Shown here: one piece after another, positions 31,517 through 40,140 of the stretch | Layout: the number at the start of each line of letters is the position of its first letter | Numbering within the stretch: position 1 is the first letter of the stretch | Assembly: GCF_018760735.1 (NCBI RefSeq) | Contig: NZ_JAHHZN010000011.1 | Coordinates: 1-64,000, forward strand | Source: Hymenobacter piscis | GTDB lineage: Bacteria > Bacteroidota > Bacteroidia > Cytophagales > Hymenobacteraceae | DNA length: 64,000 nucleotides | Reading direction: 5' to 3' | Position numbers and translations under genes: made by a program | Notes under the pieces: model-generated | Told to the model about the DNA's origin: nothing | Seen by the model: only the letters and a program-made list of their open reading frames with translations | Databases searched by the model: none

Positions 31517-31549
31517 TTTGGCGGCACTCATGTTTTTTAAGTAGGTTTG
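31517..31549 (+). promoter_or_regulatory. Promoter of the Ton cluster
   Basis: TTTG at 31517-31520 and TAGGTTTG at 31542-31549, spacer 21 nt: a full match to the Bacteroidota consensus. Predicted start near 31556 and a leader of about 180 nt. The palindrome GCGTTTAAACGC (31497-31508) ends 8 nt upstream of the -33 box. Confidence 0.75.
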
Positions 31550-31735
31550 CCAAGGCTAGGCTTGTTTGCACTACGAGTCCTGTACACGAGCAGACCCATG
31601 CTTTGCCGGCCTTAGGCCTCAGAGTGTGTGGGTGAACAGGAACTATCGTGCCGGAAGGATTAGTCAGCTCTTTTTCCAAACTTTTTTTACAAAACGCTCA
31701 ACCTTTCACCAACAACCCACTAATTCTCCGGAACA

Positions 31736-32626
31736 ATGGAACAAAAGAATGCCATGAATAAGCCCGCGGCTCGGCCTGCCGCTGCTGCAGCGCCGAAAAG
31801 CGACGCCAAGGGCAGCGGTTCTTCCGCATTTGCCATTATCGCCATCCTCGCGGCGTTCGTTGTAAGCGTACTCATTTACATGTTCGTGCTGGGTGACGGT
31901 AGCCACTTCCAGGGCGGCAGCAACGAAAACAACCCGATTTCGGGCGATTATTTCGGGGTAGTGTACAAAGGTGGCCCGGTAGTACCGGTGCTGATGACGA
32001 TGTTCCTGCTCGTGATTATCTTCTCGATCGAACGTTCGCTCACGCTGAGCCGCGCCAAAGGCTCGAAAAGCATTGAATCCTTCGTGCGTATCATCCGTCA
32101 GAAACTGAACGTGAACGACATCACCGGTGCCATTGCTGCCTGCGACCAGCAGAAAGGCTCGGTAGCCAACGTAGTACGCGCCGGTCTGGGCAAGTACCAG
32201 GAGATGTCGCGTGAGCGTCACATGGAGAAAGACCAGAAAGTACTGGCCATCCAGAAAGAAATTGAAGAGTCGACGGCCCTGGAGCTGCCGATGCTGGAGA
32301 AAAACCTCGTTATCATCTCCACCTTGGCTTCCGTAGCCACCCTGACCGGTCTGATCGGTACGGTACTGGGTATGATCAAGGCCTTCTCGGCTCTGGCCGC
32401 TGGTGGTGCTCCTGACGCCGTTGGTCTGGCTAACGGTATCTCGGAAGCACTCATCAACACGGCTCTGGGTATTTCGACCTCGGCCCTGGCCATTATCGCC
32501 TACAACTTCTTCACCAGCAAAATTGACGAGCTGACCTACAGCATCGACGAAGCTGGCTTCAGCATCATTCAGACCTTCTCGGCCCAGCATGGTGCCACGG
32601 ACCACTCCAACACCACCAACGTTTAA
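31736..32626 (+). CDS. exbB: ExbB/TolQ/MotA-family proton channel protein
   Basis: A 296-residue inner-membrane protein, the proton-channel part of the Ton system that powers uptake through TonB-dependent receptors. It has an Ala/Pro-rich N-terminal cytoplasmic tail, a first membrane helix near residues 31-52, a second near 83-100 and two further helices in the conserved LVIISTLASVATLTGLIGTV and ISTSALAIIAYNFF segments. First gene of the cluster exbB-exbD-exbD-tonB, directly downstream of a strong promoter. A second ATG at codon 7 is possible as start. Confidence 0.93.
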   Translation: MEQKNAMNKPAARPAAAAAPKSDAKGSGSSAFAIIAILAAFVVSVLIYMFVLGDGSHFQGGSNENNPISGDYFGVVYKGGPVVPVLMTMFLLVIIFSIERSLTLSRAKGSKSIESFVRIIRQKLNVNDITGAIAACDQQKGSVANVVRAGLGKYQEMSRERHMEKDQKVLAIQKEIEESTALELPMLEKNLVIISTLASVATLTGLIGTVLGMIKAFSALAAGGAPDAVGLANGISEALINTALGISTSALAIIAYNFFTSKIDELTYSIDEAGFSIIQTFSAQHGATDHSNTTNV

Positions 32627-32627
32627 T

Positions 32628-32649
32628 TTTAGTGCTGCACTGCACTAAA
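32628..32649 (+). other. Hairpin between exbB and exbD
   Basis: TTTAGTGC (32628-32635) pairs with GCACTAAA (32642-32649), loop of 6 nt, directly after the exbB stop codon. No T-tail, so it is more likely an RNA-stability or partial attenuation element that sets the high ExbB:ExbD ratio than a full terminator. Confidence 0.4.
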
Positions 32650-32695
32650 GTGTTGGGTTGTTCGTTTCTGAATCACGCGTTTAATTACACCAGCA

Positions 32696-33322
32696 ATGCC
32701 TAAAGTAAAGCCTCACAGAACATCCCCCTCGTTGGATATGACTCCGATGGTGGATCTGGCCTTCCTGCTGGTGACTTTCTTCATGCTCACCACCAAGTTC
32801 GCTCCGGAAGAAGCGGTGGTAGTAGATACGCCTTCTTCCACTTCCGAAATTCGCTTGCCCGAGTCCCACGTTCTCACTGTTGCGGTGGACAAGGATGCGC
32901 GCATCTTCTTCGGAGTTGGCGACGACGAGATCAAAACTGAGTTGCTACGCACAGTAGGAGCCAAGTACGGCGTCAGCTTCACGGCCAAGCAGGTACAGGC
33001 CTTCAAAGGCGTAGGAGCCAGCTTTGGCACTCCCATCGAGAAACTGCCCGCTCTGCTGAACCTGGACAGCGAGCAGCGCAAGGAAGTTAAGCAGGACGGC
33101 ATCCCGTCCGATTCGCTTAACAACCAGCTCATCGAGTGGGTGATGGCGGCTCAGTCGCTCAGCCGGAAGCAGTTCAGCACCCCTGCCTACATTGCCATTA
33201 AAGGCGACGGCGAGGCGAACGTGCCAACTGTGAAGAAAGTCATCAAATTGATGCAGGAGAAGAACATTAACCGGTTCAACCTGATTACCGACCTCGAAAC
33301 CAAACCCGTGGCCGGTAACTAA
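32696..33322 (+). CDS. exbD: ExbD/TolR-family biopolymer transport protein (first copy)
   Basis: A 208-residue protein with the ExbD signature SLDMTPMVDLAFLLVTFFML (membrane helix with the essential Asp of MVD) and a periplasmic domain longer than the classical one, ending in KPVAGN. Works with ExbB and TonB. Bacteroidota commonly carry two exbD genes in tandem, as here. Confidence 0.93.
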   Translation: MPKVKPHRTSPSLDMTPMVDLAFLLVTFFMLTTKFAPEEAVVVDTPSSTSEIRLPESHVLTVAVDKDARIFFGVGDDEIKTELLRTVGAKYGVSFTAKQVQAFKGVGASFGTPIEKLPALLNLDSEQRKEVKQDGIPSDSLNNQLIEWVMAAQSLSRKQFSTPAYIAIKGDGEANVPTVKKVIKLMQEKNINRFNLITDLETKPVAGN

Positions 33323-33337
33323 TCCCGCACAGACGAT

Positions 33338-33859
33338 ATGGCAGAAATACAACAGAGTAGCGGCGGCGGCGGAAAAGGCGGGAAAAAGCGGGCAAAGAAA
33401 ATGTCGACCAAAATCGACATGACCCCGATGGTAGACCTGGCCTTTCTGCTGCTGACCTTCTTCATGCTCACGACCACCTTTAGCAAACCCACCGTGATGC
33501 AGGTCACGATGCCGGTGAAGCCGAAGGATGATACCGAAAAGTCTGAGATTAAAGCATCCAATGCTTTTACCATTCTGCTCGGGGAAAACAACAAGATCTA
33601 CTATTACGATGGTCTGTTGGCAAACGACACGAAACCAGAACTTAAGGCTTCGAGCTACGACGCCAACGGTATCCGCAAGGAGCTGCTGGCCCGCAAGAGC
33701 AACCCCAATCTGGTGGTACTGATCAAGCCGGACGACAAGTCCAATTACAAAAACATGGTCGATATCCTCGACGAAATGAACATCACCGACCAGAAGAAAT
33801 ACGCGCTGGTGGACATTTCGAAAGCGGATACTGACCTCATTCAATCTTCAGGGTTATGA
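33338..33859 (+). CDS. exbD: ExbD/TolR-family biopolymer transport protein (second copy)
   Basis: A 173-residue ExbD with a Gly/Lys-rich N-terminus (SSGGGGKGGKKRAKK), the helix KIDMTPMVDLAFLLLTFFML and a periplasmic domain. It is 15 nt downstream of the first copy and overlaps the tonB start by 4 nt (ATGA), so it is translationally coupled to tonB. Confidence 0.93.
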   Translation: MAEIQQSSGGGGKGGKKRAKKMSTKIDMTPMVDLAFLLLTFFMLTTTFSKPTVMQVTMPVKPKDDTEKSEIKASNAFTILLGENNKIYYYDGLLANDTKPELKASSYDANGIRKELLARKSNPNLVVLIKPDDKSNYKNMVDILDEMNITDQKKYALVDISKADTDLIQSSGL

Positions 33860-34686
33860 TGGACAACGCACAGTTGGCCAATGCATCCCTCGATGACATC
33901 GTCTTCGAAGGACGCAATAAGGCCTACGGGGCTTACATAATCCGGCGCGTGTACGGTAAGCACGTTACCCGTGCAGTGCTTATCTCCGTGGCTCTCTTCG
34001 CCCTCATGATTGCCTTCCCTTTGGTGGCACGCATGCTAAAAAAGGATGAGGTAGTTGTGGAGGATCAGATGCTCAAGGTGAACGAGCTGATGGAAGCCCC
34101 GCCGCTGGATAAAGTAGCACCCCCACCCCCACCGCCACCCCCACCGGAGGCGCCGCCACCCCCACCACCTAAGCTCACGACGATCAAGTTCACCCCGCCC
34201 GTTGTCAAGAAGGACGAGGAAGTGAAAAAGGAAGAAATTCCGGATCAGGAAGAGCTCAAGGAGAAAACGGTGGCTACAGTAACCGTAAAAGGCAACACCG
34301 ACAATCCGGCCGACCTGGCTGGTTTGGAACCCGGTGAAGGCACGAAGGCGGTTGAAGAAGTAGTGACCAACAAGCCCTACACCTACGTGGAACAGATGCC
34401 GGTATTCCCCGGTGGACAGGAAGCGTTGCTGCAGTACATTGCCAAAAACATCAAGTATCCGGCAATGGCACTGCGCAATCAGGTAGAAGGCCGCGTTTTC
34501 ATCAAGTTCGTAGTAGGTCCTGATGGAGCCGTGACCAACGTGGAAGTGCAGAAAGGTATCGGTGCCGGTTGCGACGAAGAGTCGATGCGGGTAATCAAAA
34601 ACCTGCCCCGCTTCACGCCTGGTAAGCAGAATGGTCGCGCTGTATCCGTGTACTACACGGTTCCCGTAACCTTCGCCATTAAGTAA
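33856..34686 (+). CDS. tonB: TonB energy transducer (first copy)
   Basis: A 276-residue TonB. A cytoplasmic N-terminus with the SLDDIVFEGRNKAYGAYIIRR pattern common in this phylum, one membrane helix near residues 40-58, a polyproline stretch (residues about 90-105) spanning the periplasm, a Lys/Glu-rich part and a C-terminal TonB domain with YPAMALRNQVEGRVFIKFVV and the final VYYTVPVTFAIK strand. Followed by a terminator. Confidence 0.95.
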   Translation: MMDNAQLANASLDDIVFEGRNKAYGAYIIRRVYGKHVTRAVLISVALFALMIAFPLVARMLKKDEVVVEDQMLKVNELMEAPPLDKVAPPPPPPPPPEAPPPPPPKLTTIKFTPPVVKKDEEVKKEEIPDQEELKEKTVATVTVKGNTDNPADLAGLEPGEGTKAVEEVVTNKPYTYVEQMPVFPGGQEALLQYIAKNIKYPAMALRNQVEGRVFIKFVVGPDGAVTNVEVQKGIGAGCDEESMRVIKNLPRFTPGKQNGRAVSVYYTVPVTFAIK

Positions 34687-34720
34687 CATCCCGGTTACCA
34701 ACCCGTTGATGCCACCTGAA

Positions 34721-34752
34721 CGCCCGAACTGGACAGCCGTCCGGTTCGGGCG
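34721..34752 (+). terminator. Terminator after the first tonB
   Basis: CGCCCGAACTGGAC (34721-34734) pairs with GTCCGGTTCGGGCG (34739-34752) with one G-T pair, loop AGCC, followed by TTCTGCTTTC. Confidence 0.75.
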
Positions 34753-34920
34753 TTCTGCTTTCGTACTGGTTCCCTAAAAAAATTATACCCGGCCGATATA
34801 CTACCTGCCTTATACTACACGTTGATTACTTGAAAGCCAGGAAGTAAGCACGGAGCAGTTGGGCATTGTACCGGCTTGAATAGCTGTATTCTTTCATTCC
34901 TCACTTAACGCCGTACCCGT

Positions 34921-35751
34921 ATGACCACAGCCGCGCGCACTTCCCTCCCCTCCCTCGACGATATGGTCTTCGAGGGCCGTAACAAGGCCTATGGCGCCTA
35001 CGTCCTGCGCCAGGTCTATGGCCGCCACGTGACCAAAGCCGTTGCCCTGGGCATCACACTGACGGCTTTACTGATTGCCGTTCCGGTTATCGTGCAGCGG
35101 GTATGGCCGGCGGATGTGGTCGTACCACCCACCGTGAAGCCGGGTCCGGTAATCGACATATTACCTCCCCCTACCTTAGTTGAGCCGGTGAAGTCTCAAC
35201 CACCCGCCAGTGCGGCTACTGCCACCATCCGAACCAGTACAGCCACTGTTCCCACCAAAGTGGTACGCGACGAAGATGCCAAAACGCCGGATAAACCAAA
35301 AGATGAAGCACCGGCGCTGGAAGGCCCGGTACTCACCGGCCCCATAGATCAGGACGGTAACGGCGGGCTTATTGCCAACCCGAACCCGGGTGGAGGCAAC
35401 GATACTGCTGACAGACCTGCGGCGCCGGCCGTGGTTACGCCCTTCGTTCACGTGGAGCAGATGCCCGAGTTCATGGGCGGTAACGCCGCATTGATGAAAT
35501 ACCTGCAGAAGCAGATGAAGTACCCTTCGCAGGCCTTGCGGGCGGGTATTGAGGGCAAGGTTTTTATTTCCTTCACCGTGAATACCGACGGCTCTATTAC
35601 CGATGTGGAAGTACTGAAAGGCCTGGGCTACGGCACCGACGAAGAGGCGGCGCGGGTCATTGGTAAGATGCCCGCCTGGAAACCAGGCTACCAAAACAAC
35701 CATGCCGTGCCCGTGCGCTACAATCTGCCCATCACGTTCAAGTATGAATAG
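34921..35751 (+). CDS. tonB: TonB energy transducer (second copy)
   Basis: A 276-residue paralogue of the preceding gene with the same N-terminal SLDDMVFEGRNKAYGAYVLRQ pattern, one membrane helix and the same C-terminal TonB domain (YPSQALRAGIEGKVFISFTV, PVRYNLPITFKYE). The linker differs: instead of a polyproline stretch it has a short PPPT, Thr/Ala-rich and Gly/Asn-rich part (NPNPGGGNDTADRPAAP). It has its own terminator and lies downstream of the first copy's terminator, so it may be regulated separately. Confidence 0.92.
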   Translation: MTTAARTSLPSLDDMVFEGRNKAYGAYVLRQVYGRHVTKAVALGITLTALLIAVPVIVQRVWPADVVVPPTVKPGPVIDILPPPTLVEPVKSQPPASAATATIRTSTATVPTKVVRDEDAKTPDKPKDEAPALEGPVLTGPIDQDGNGGLIANPNPGGGNDTADRPAAPAVVTPFVHVEQMPEFMGGNAALMKYLQKQMKYPSQALRAGIEGKVFISFTVNTDGSITDVEVLKGLGYGTDEEAARVIGKMPAWKPGYQNNHAVPVRYNLPITFKYE

Positions 35752-35800
35752 CCGATTGGGTTCGATAGTGAATTGATTGCATGACGCTTACAATGTCAGG

Positions 35801-35832
35801 AAACGGCTGGTAGCATAAACCAGCCGTTTTTT
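35801..35832 (+). terminator. Terminator after the second tonB
   Basis: AAACGGCTGGT (35801-35811) pairs perfectly with ACCAGCCGTTT (35819-35829), loop of 7 nt and a T-tail to 35832. Confidence 0.9.
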
Positions 35833-35946
35833 GACGTTTTTTACGTTTGTAACGTCTGACCGCTCGCAGCCACCCATACGGTTGGCGAACAAAAAACTTA
35901 TTGTTTGGCGTTTAGACGGACGACCTGCCTTCTTACCAGCTTTCTC

Positions 35947-36204
35947 ATGTCTGACAACCGCCCCACAACCGACGACCGACTGGGCCACCACAGTCAACCC
36001 GGCCTCGTGCGCTACTTTACCCTCATCATGTCGGTGCTCTACATGGTGCTGGGTATTTACCTGTGGTTTGTGCCGGCCGGCACCATTAATCTGCCCGAAA
36101 CGCCGCGCCAACTGCTGGCCGCCGTCTTCGTATTTTACGGAATCATTAGATTTGTCCGAACATACCAGCAACACTTCAGAAAAAACCGGGATGATGCGCG
36201 TTAA
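35947..36204 (+). CDS. Small membrane protein of the Ton cluster
   Basis: An 85-residue protein, MSDNRPTTDD then two membrane helices (FTLIMSVLYMVLGIYLWFV and LLAAVFVFYGIIRFV) and a charged tail. The start at 35947 avoids an upstream ATG that would add a hydrophilic 14 residues. The next gene overlaps its 3' end by 14 nt, which indicates one operon with the PstS-like lipoprotein. Function unknown; a small two-helix protein at this place is usual in related genomes as far as I know. Confidence 0.8.
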   Translation: MSDNRPTTDDRLGHHSQPGLVRYFTLIMSVLYMVLGIYLWFVPAGTINLPETPRQLLAAVFVFYGIIRFVRTYQQHFRKNRDDAR

Positions 36205-37153
36205 TTTCAAGGTTCTGGCCGGTGGCCTGCTCATGGGCTCGGTGTTGTGGAGCTGCAATGGGAATGGCACCCAGGACAGCAAACCAGACCTTGATACCCC
36301 AACCAGCGGCACTATTCGCATCGGGGTGGATGAGACGTTTGAGCCCATCCTCAAATCACAGGTTGATACCTTTCAGAAGCTGTACCCGGCGGCTCAGGTG
36401 CAGGCTACCTACCAGCCGGAGCGCGACATTGTACAGGCCCTGCTGGCTGACAGTATCCGGCTGGCGGTGATTTCGCGCCAGCTCACGGCGGAAGAGGAAA
36501 ACCATTTCAAGCGCCTCAAGATTGAGCCCAAAACCATTCGGATCGGCGTAGATGGCGTGGCCATCATCATGCACCCCGGCAACCCCGATTCCCTGCTGAC
36601 CACCGCCCAGTTGCGCGGTATTTTTACCGGCCAGCTGAAGCAGTGGGGGCAGATCAGTCCGAAAAATTCACTGGGCGATATCACCGCCGTATTCGACAAC
36701 AACAATTCCAGCACGGCCCGCTTCGTGCAGGATTCCATTACCGGCGGCGTGGCTCTGGCCAAAGGCATTTTTGCCTCCAAATCGAACCCTGCCCTGCTCG
36801 ATTACGTTGCAACCCATCCGAATGCCATTGGCGTTATCGGCGTTAACTGGATCAGTGACCGGGACGACGCCGCAGTGCAGAAGTTTCTGAAGCGCGTTCG
36901 GGTAGCCGGCATCAGCAGCAAAGCCAGCGGTGCCACCTCCGACGACTATTTCCAGCCCTATCAGGCTTACCTGGCTCAGAAAACGTATCCGCTCCGCCGG
37001 GAGCTGTACGTGGTCAGCCGGGAGGCCCGGGCCGGTCTTGGCACCGGTTTTGCATCCTTCGTGGCAGGCAACAAAGGCCAGCTGATTATGCTGAAGTCCG
37101 GTTTGATGCCCGCCACCGGTCAGGTTCGCCTCATTGAGGTGAAGCCTAACTAG
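36191..37153 (+). CDS. PstS-like periplasmic substrate-binding lipoprotein
   Basis: About 320 residues. Lipoprotein signal (VLAGGLLMGSVLWSC), then a phosphate-binding-protein fold (PBP-II family): GTIRIGVDETFEPIL, VISRQLTAEEENHF, the VDGVAIIMHPGNPDSLLTTAQLRGIFTG segment and FDNNNSSTARFVQDSI. In Bacteroidota a PstS-like protein is often part of the Ton cluster without a phosphate ABC transporter; its ligand is not known. No pst transporter genes are here. Confidence 0.88.
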   Translation: MMRVNFKVLAGGLLMGSVLWSCNGNGTQDSKPDLDTPTSGTIRIGVDETFEPILKSQVDTFQKLYPAAQVQATYQPERDIVQALLADSIRLAVISRQLTAEEENHFKRLKIEPKTIRIGVDGVAIIMHPGNPDSLLTTAQLRGIFTGQLKQWGQISPKNSLGDITAVFDNNNSSTARFVQDSITGGVALAKGIFASKSNPALLDYVATHPNAIGVIGVNWISDRDDAAVQKFLKRVRVAGISSKASGATSDDYFQPYQAYLAQKTYPLRRELYVVSREARAGLGTGFASFVAGNKGQLIMLKSGLMPATGQVRLIEVKPN

Positions 37154-37199
37154 TAGCAGTCTTTTTCCTTCCTACGTACTTTCACTAAACCTTTCGCAC

Positions 37200-38825
37200 A
37201 TGAACCTTAAGCCCTGGAAGCTCACGCTCCTCGCTGCTTTGTCTGTCTCCGGCTCGGCCGCCCTGGCCCAGTCCACGGGGGTCCAGAAGTCCCTCGAACT
37301 GGAGCGTTACAATGAAGCCCGTGCCACTCTGCTCCGTCAGGGTCAGTCCAACGAAACCTCGTTTCAGCTTGGCCGCCTCTACCAGATGCGCGAAATGCCG
37401 GACTCGGCAGCTTATTACTTCAATCGGGTTACCCTCGACAAGAAGGAGCCGATGACCATGATTGCGGCCGGTCGGGCTGCTCTGGCCCAGGGCAAAGCCG
37501 CTGAGGCCCAGATTCAGTTTGACAACGCCGTGAAAGCGTCGAAAGGCAAAGACCTCGATGTGTACACGATGATTGCTCAGGCTTACGCTGAATCCAACAT
37601 CAAGGATATTTCCAAAGCCCTGGAGTACGTGAAAGCAGGAGAAGCCCTGGCCGCCAAAAGTGGCAAGGATAATCCGGCCCTGATGATTGCCCGCGGCGAC
37701 ATCTACCAGAAATCGGAATCGGGTGGCGGTGAAGCCATGAACAGCTACGAGCGCGCCACCATGGCCGACCCGAACAACGTGCAGGCCTATGTTCGTAAAG
37801 GACAGTTAAACCTGCGCGCCCGCACCTACAACCAAGCCAAGGAAAACTTCGACAAGGCCATCAGCCTTGACCCAAACTACGCGCCCGCCTACAACTCGCT
37901 GGCCGAAACCTACTACTTCGCCGGTCGTTACGACGACGCGCTGGCCCAGTTCCAGAAGTATTCCTCGCTGGCCGAGAAATCGTCGGACACGATGGCCAAG
38001 AACGCTTCCTTCCTGTACCTGACCAAGAAGTACCCGGAAGCCATGGTAGAGATTGACAAGATCCTGGCCCAGGATCCTAACAACCTCACCATGAACCGCC
38101 TGAAAGCCTATTCGTTGTACGAGATGGGCCAGAATGACGCTGCCGTAGCTGCCATGCAGAAATACATGGATGTTGCCAAGGCCCAGGATAAGATGATTAC
38201 CGAAGACAACGTGTACTACGGTAAGATGCTTATCAAAGGCGGCAAAACGGCGGAAGGTGCGGCGATGATTGAGGCCGCTATCAAGGCTGATCCCAAGAAA
38301 GCCGCTGAACTGCAGAACGAGCTGGCGCAGGCCTATCTGGCGGCTAAGGACTACCCCAAGGCCATTTCTACCTACCGGGCCCGGATGGCCGCCAACAACG
38401 GTGGTGAACTGACCGATAAGGTATACCTGGCCCGGGCCTACGAGCTGAACGAGCAGTATATGCCTGCCGACAGCCTCTACGGCATTATCACGAAAGAGCG
38501 TCCGGAGTACATCCCCGGCTACCAGATGCGCGCCCGTGCCAATGCTAACATGGACAAGGACTCCAAGAAGGGCCTGGCCAAGCCGTACTACGAGGAGTAT
38601 ATCAAGATGGTCAAAGCCTCTGAGACTCCCGATAAGTACACGTCGGGTTTAGTAGAAGCCAACAAGTACCTGGGTTACTACTACTACCAGCTCGGCGACA
38701 AAACGACTTCGTTGCCTTACTGGCAGCAGGCTCTGGCCCTGAAGCCCGAAGACGAGCAGGCGAAAACGGCTATTGAAGCCATTACGCAGCCTGCCAAAAA
38801 GGCCCCAACGGCCCGTCGTAAGTAG
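37200..38825 (+). CDS. Exported tetratricopeptide-repeat protein of the Ton cluster
   Basis: A 541-residue protein with a signal peptide (MNLKPWKLTLLAALSVSGSA, cleavage after ALA) and at least eight TPR-like helical repeats, for example NYAPAYNSLAETYYFAGRYDDALAQFQ near 225-250 and PEAMVEIDKILAQDPNNLTMNRLKAY near 275-300. Probably an assembly platform in the periplasm for the Ton system. It ends the cluster and is followed by a strong terminator. Confidence 0.88.
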   Translation: MNLKPWKLTLLAALSVSGSAALAQSTGVQKSLELERYNEARATLLRQGQSNETSFQLGRLYQMREMPDSAAYYFNRVTLDKKEPMTMIAAGRAALAQGKAAEAQIQFDNAVKASKGKDLDVYTMIAQAYAESNIKDISKALEYVKAGEALAAKSGKDNPALMIARGDIYQKSESGGGEAMNSYERATMADPNNVQAYVRKGQLNLRARTYNQAKENFDKAISLDPNYAPAYNSLAETYYFAGRYDDALAQFQKYSSLAEKSSDTMAKNASFLYLTKKYPEAMVEIDKILAQDPNNLTMNRLKAYSLYEMGQNDAAVAAMQKYMDVAKAQDKMITEDNVYYGKMLIKGGKTAEGAAMIEAAIKADPKKAAELQNELAQAYLAAKDYPKAISTYRARMAANNGGELTDKVYLARAYELNEQYMPADSLYGIITKERPEYIPGYQMRARANANMDKDSKKGLAKPYYEEYIKMVKASETPDKYTSGLVEANKYLGYYYYQLGDKTTSLPYWQQALALKPEDEQAKTAIEAITQPAKKAPTARRK

Positions 38826-38852
38826 TATTCGCTGCGCGTCGGCCGACCAACC

Positions 38853-38884
38853 AAAAGGCCCGCTACTTCGGTAGCGGGCCTTTT
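38853..38884. terminator. Bidirectional terminator with UUCG tetraloop
   Basis: AAAAGGCCCGCTAC (38853-38866) and GTAGCGGGCCTTTT (38871-38884) pair perfectly around the very stable TTCG loop. It separates the Ton cluster from rluD, which is convergent. Confidence 0.95.
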
Positions 38885-38908
38885 GGTGTTTTAAGGGCTG
38901 TGGCGGAC

Positions 38909-40021
38909 TCAGAAAGGGTTGGCGGCGTACTGCTCCCACATGGCCAGCACGGCTTCAAAATCGGCCGGCAATTCGACTTCAAACTGCAGGTGCTCCCGGG
39001 TGATGGGATGCTCAAAGCCCAGCGACCTGGCGTGCAGGGCCTGGCGGGGCATCCGGAGCAGGGCTTTTTCGGCGAAGGCCTTGTAGGCACCCGTCCGCTG
39101 TCCGTACACGATTCGGTCACCGCCGTAGGTAGTATCGCCGAACAGCGGATGGCCGATGTGCTTCATGTGGACCCGAATCTGGTGGGTACGGCCGGTTTCG
39201 AGGTTGCACTGCACCAGCGTGACTTTACCAAAGGAGCGCAGCACCTTGTAGTGCGTTACGGCGTGCTTGCCCAGCTCCTCCCCTTCCGGATACACCGTCT
39301 GAATCTTGCGGTCCTTGATGCTACGGCCGATGTTGGTGCGGATAGTGCCTTCCGTTTCCTTGGGCACGCCCCAGACCAGGGCCAGATAAGTCCGCTCGAT
39401 GCTGTGATGGAAGAACTGATTCGAGAGGTGGGTCATGGCAAATTCCGTTTTGCCGATTACCAGCAGTCCCGAGGTGTCCTTGTCGATGCGGTGCACGAGG
39501 CCAGGGCGGACTTCGCCGTTGCGACCCGTGGGCATGTCCTTGAGGTGGTGGGTCAAGCCATTGACCAGGGTGCCTTCCCAGTGGCCGAACGCCGGGTGCA
39601 CTACCAGTCCGGCCGGTTTATTGACCAGCAGCAGTTCCGGGTCCTCGTAGCGGATATCGAGGTCCATGGGTTCGGGCATGACCTTGAATTCCCGGGGCGG
39701 CTCGGGCAGCGTGACGGTGATGACGTCGAAGGGCTTGACGCGGTAGTTCGACTTCACCGGCCGGTCGTTCACCTGCACCGCTTCGGCCCGGATGGCGTTC
39801 TGAATGCGCGTGCGGGAAGTGCTTTGCAGGCGGTTGAGCAGAAACTTATCCAGCCGCAGCAGCTCCTGCTTGCGGTTGGCCTGAATGCGGTGATGCTCGT
39901 AGAGTTCATCACCGGCGTCCTCGTCGTCCAGGTCTTCCTCGGCAGCTTCCGGGGAGTTGGGCAGCAGCGGGGCGGGTGATACGGGGTATTCTTGCTCTTG
40001 TTCTTCTTCCAGCTCAGCCAT
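38909..40021 (-). CDS. rluD: 23S rRNA pseudouridine synthase, RluA/RluD family
   Basis: A 370-residue pseudouridine synthase. An unusually long acidic N-terminal extension (residues 1-45, EEEQEQE…AEEDLDDEDAGDEL), then an S4 domain (LLRLDKFLLNRL), and the catalytic domain with the catalytic Asp180 in HRIDKDTSG, and the GRTHQIRVH motif. RluD modifies positions 1911, 1915 and 1917 of 23S rRNA. The RluD assignment rather than another RluA member is likely from length and S4 domain. Confidence 0.9.
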   Translation of the reverse strand: MAELEEEQEQEYPVSPAPLLPNSPEAAEEDLDDEDAGDELYEHHRIQANRKQELLRLDKFLLNRLQSTSRTRIQNAIRAEAVQVNDRPVKSNYRVKPFDVITVTLPEPPREFKVMPEPMDLDIRYEDPELLLVNKPAGLVVHPAFGHWEGTLVNGLTHHLKDMPTGRNGEVRPGLVHRIDKDTSGLLVIGKTEFAMTHLSNQFFHHSIERTYLALVWGVPKETEGTIRTNIGRSIKDRKIQTVYPEGEELGKHAVTHYKVLRSFGKVTLVQCNLETGRTHQIRVHMKHIGHPLFGDTTYGGDRIVYGQRTGAYKAFAEKALLRMPRQALHARSLGFEHPITREHLQFEVELPADFEAVLAMWEQYAANPF

Positions 40022-40082
40022 ACGAGGGTCAGACGGTGACGACGCCGGCGGCCCGGAGCCGGCTAAAAAGGGTAAACAGCAA

Positions 40083-40106
40083 CAGCCGGAGCATAAGCCC
40101 CGGCTG
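40083..40106 (-). terminator. Terminator of the envelope operon
   Basis: CAGCCGG (40083-40089) pairs with CCGGCTG (40100-40106), followed leftward by a moderately T-rich stretch. It lies 35 nt after the last ompH gene. Confidence 0.45.
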
Positions 40107-40140
40107 CGCAGGTAGTTCAGGCCAGAAGAAACCGATTCGG

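Noticed and set aside
36191..37153. Part of a phosphate ABC transporter (pstS)
   Set aside because: No pstC, pstA or pstB is nearby and the gene belongs to the Ton cluster, so the classical phosphate role is not supported.
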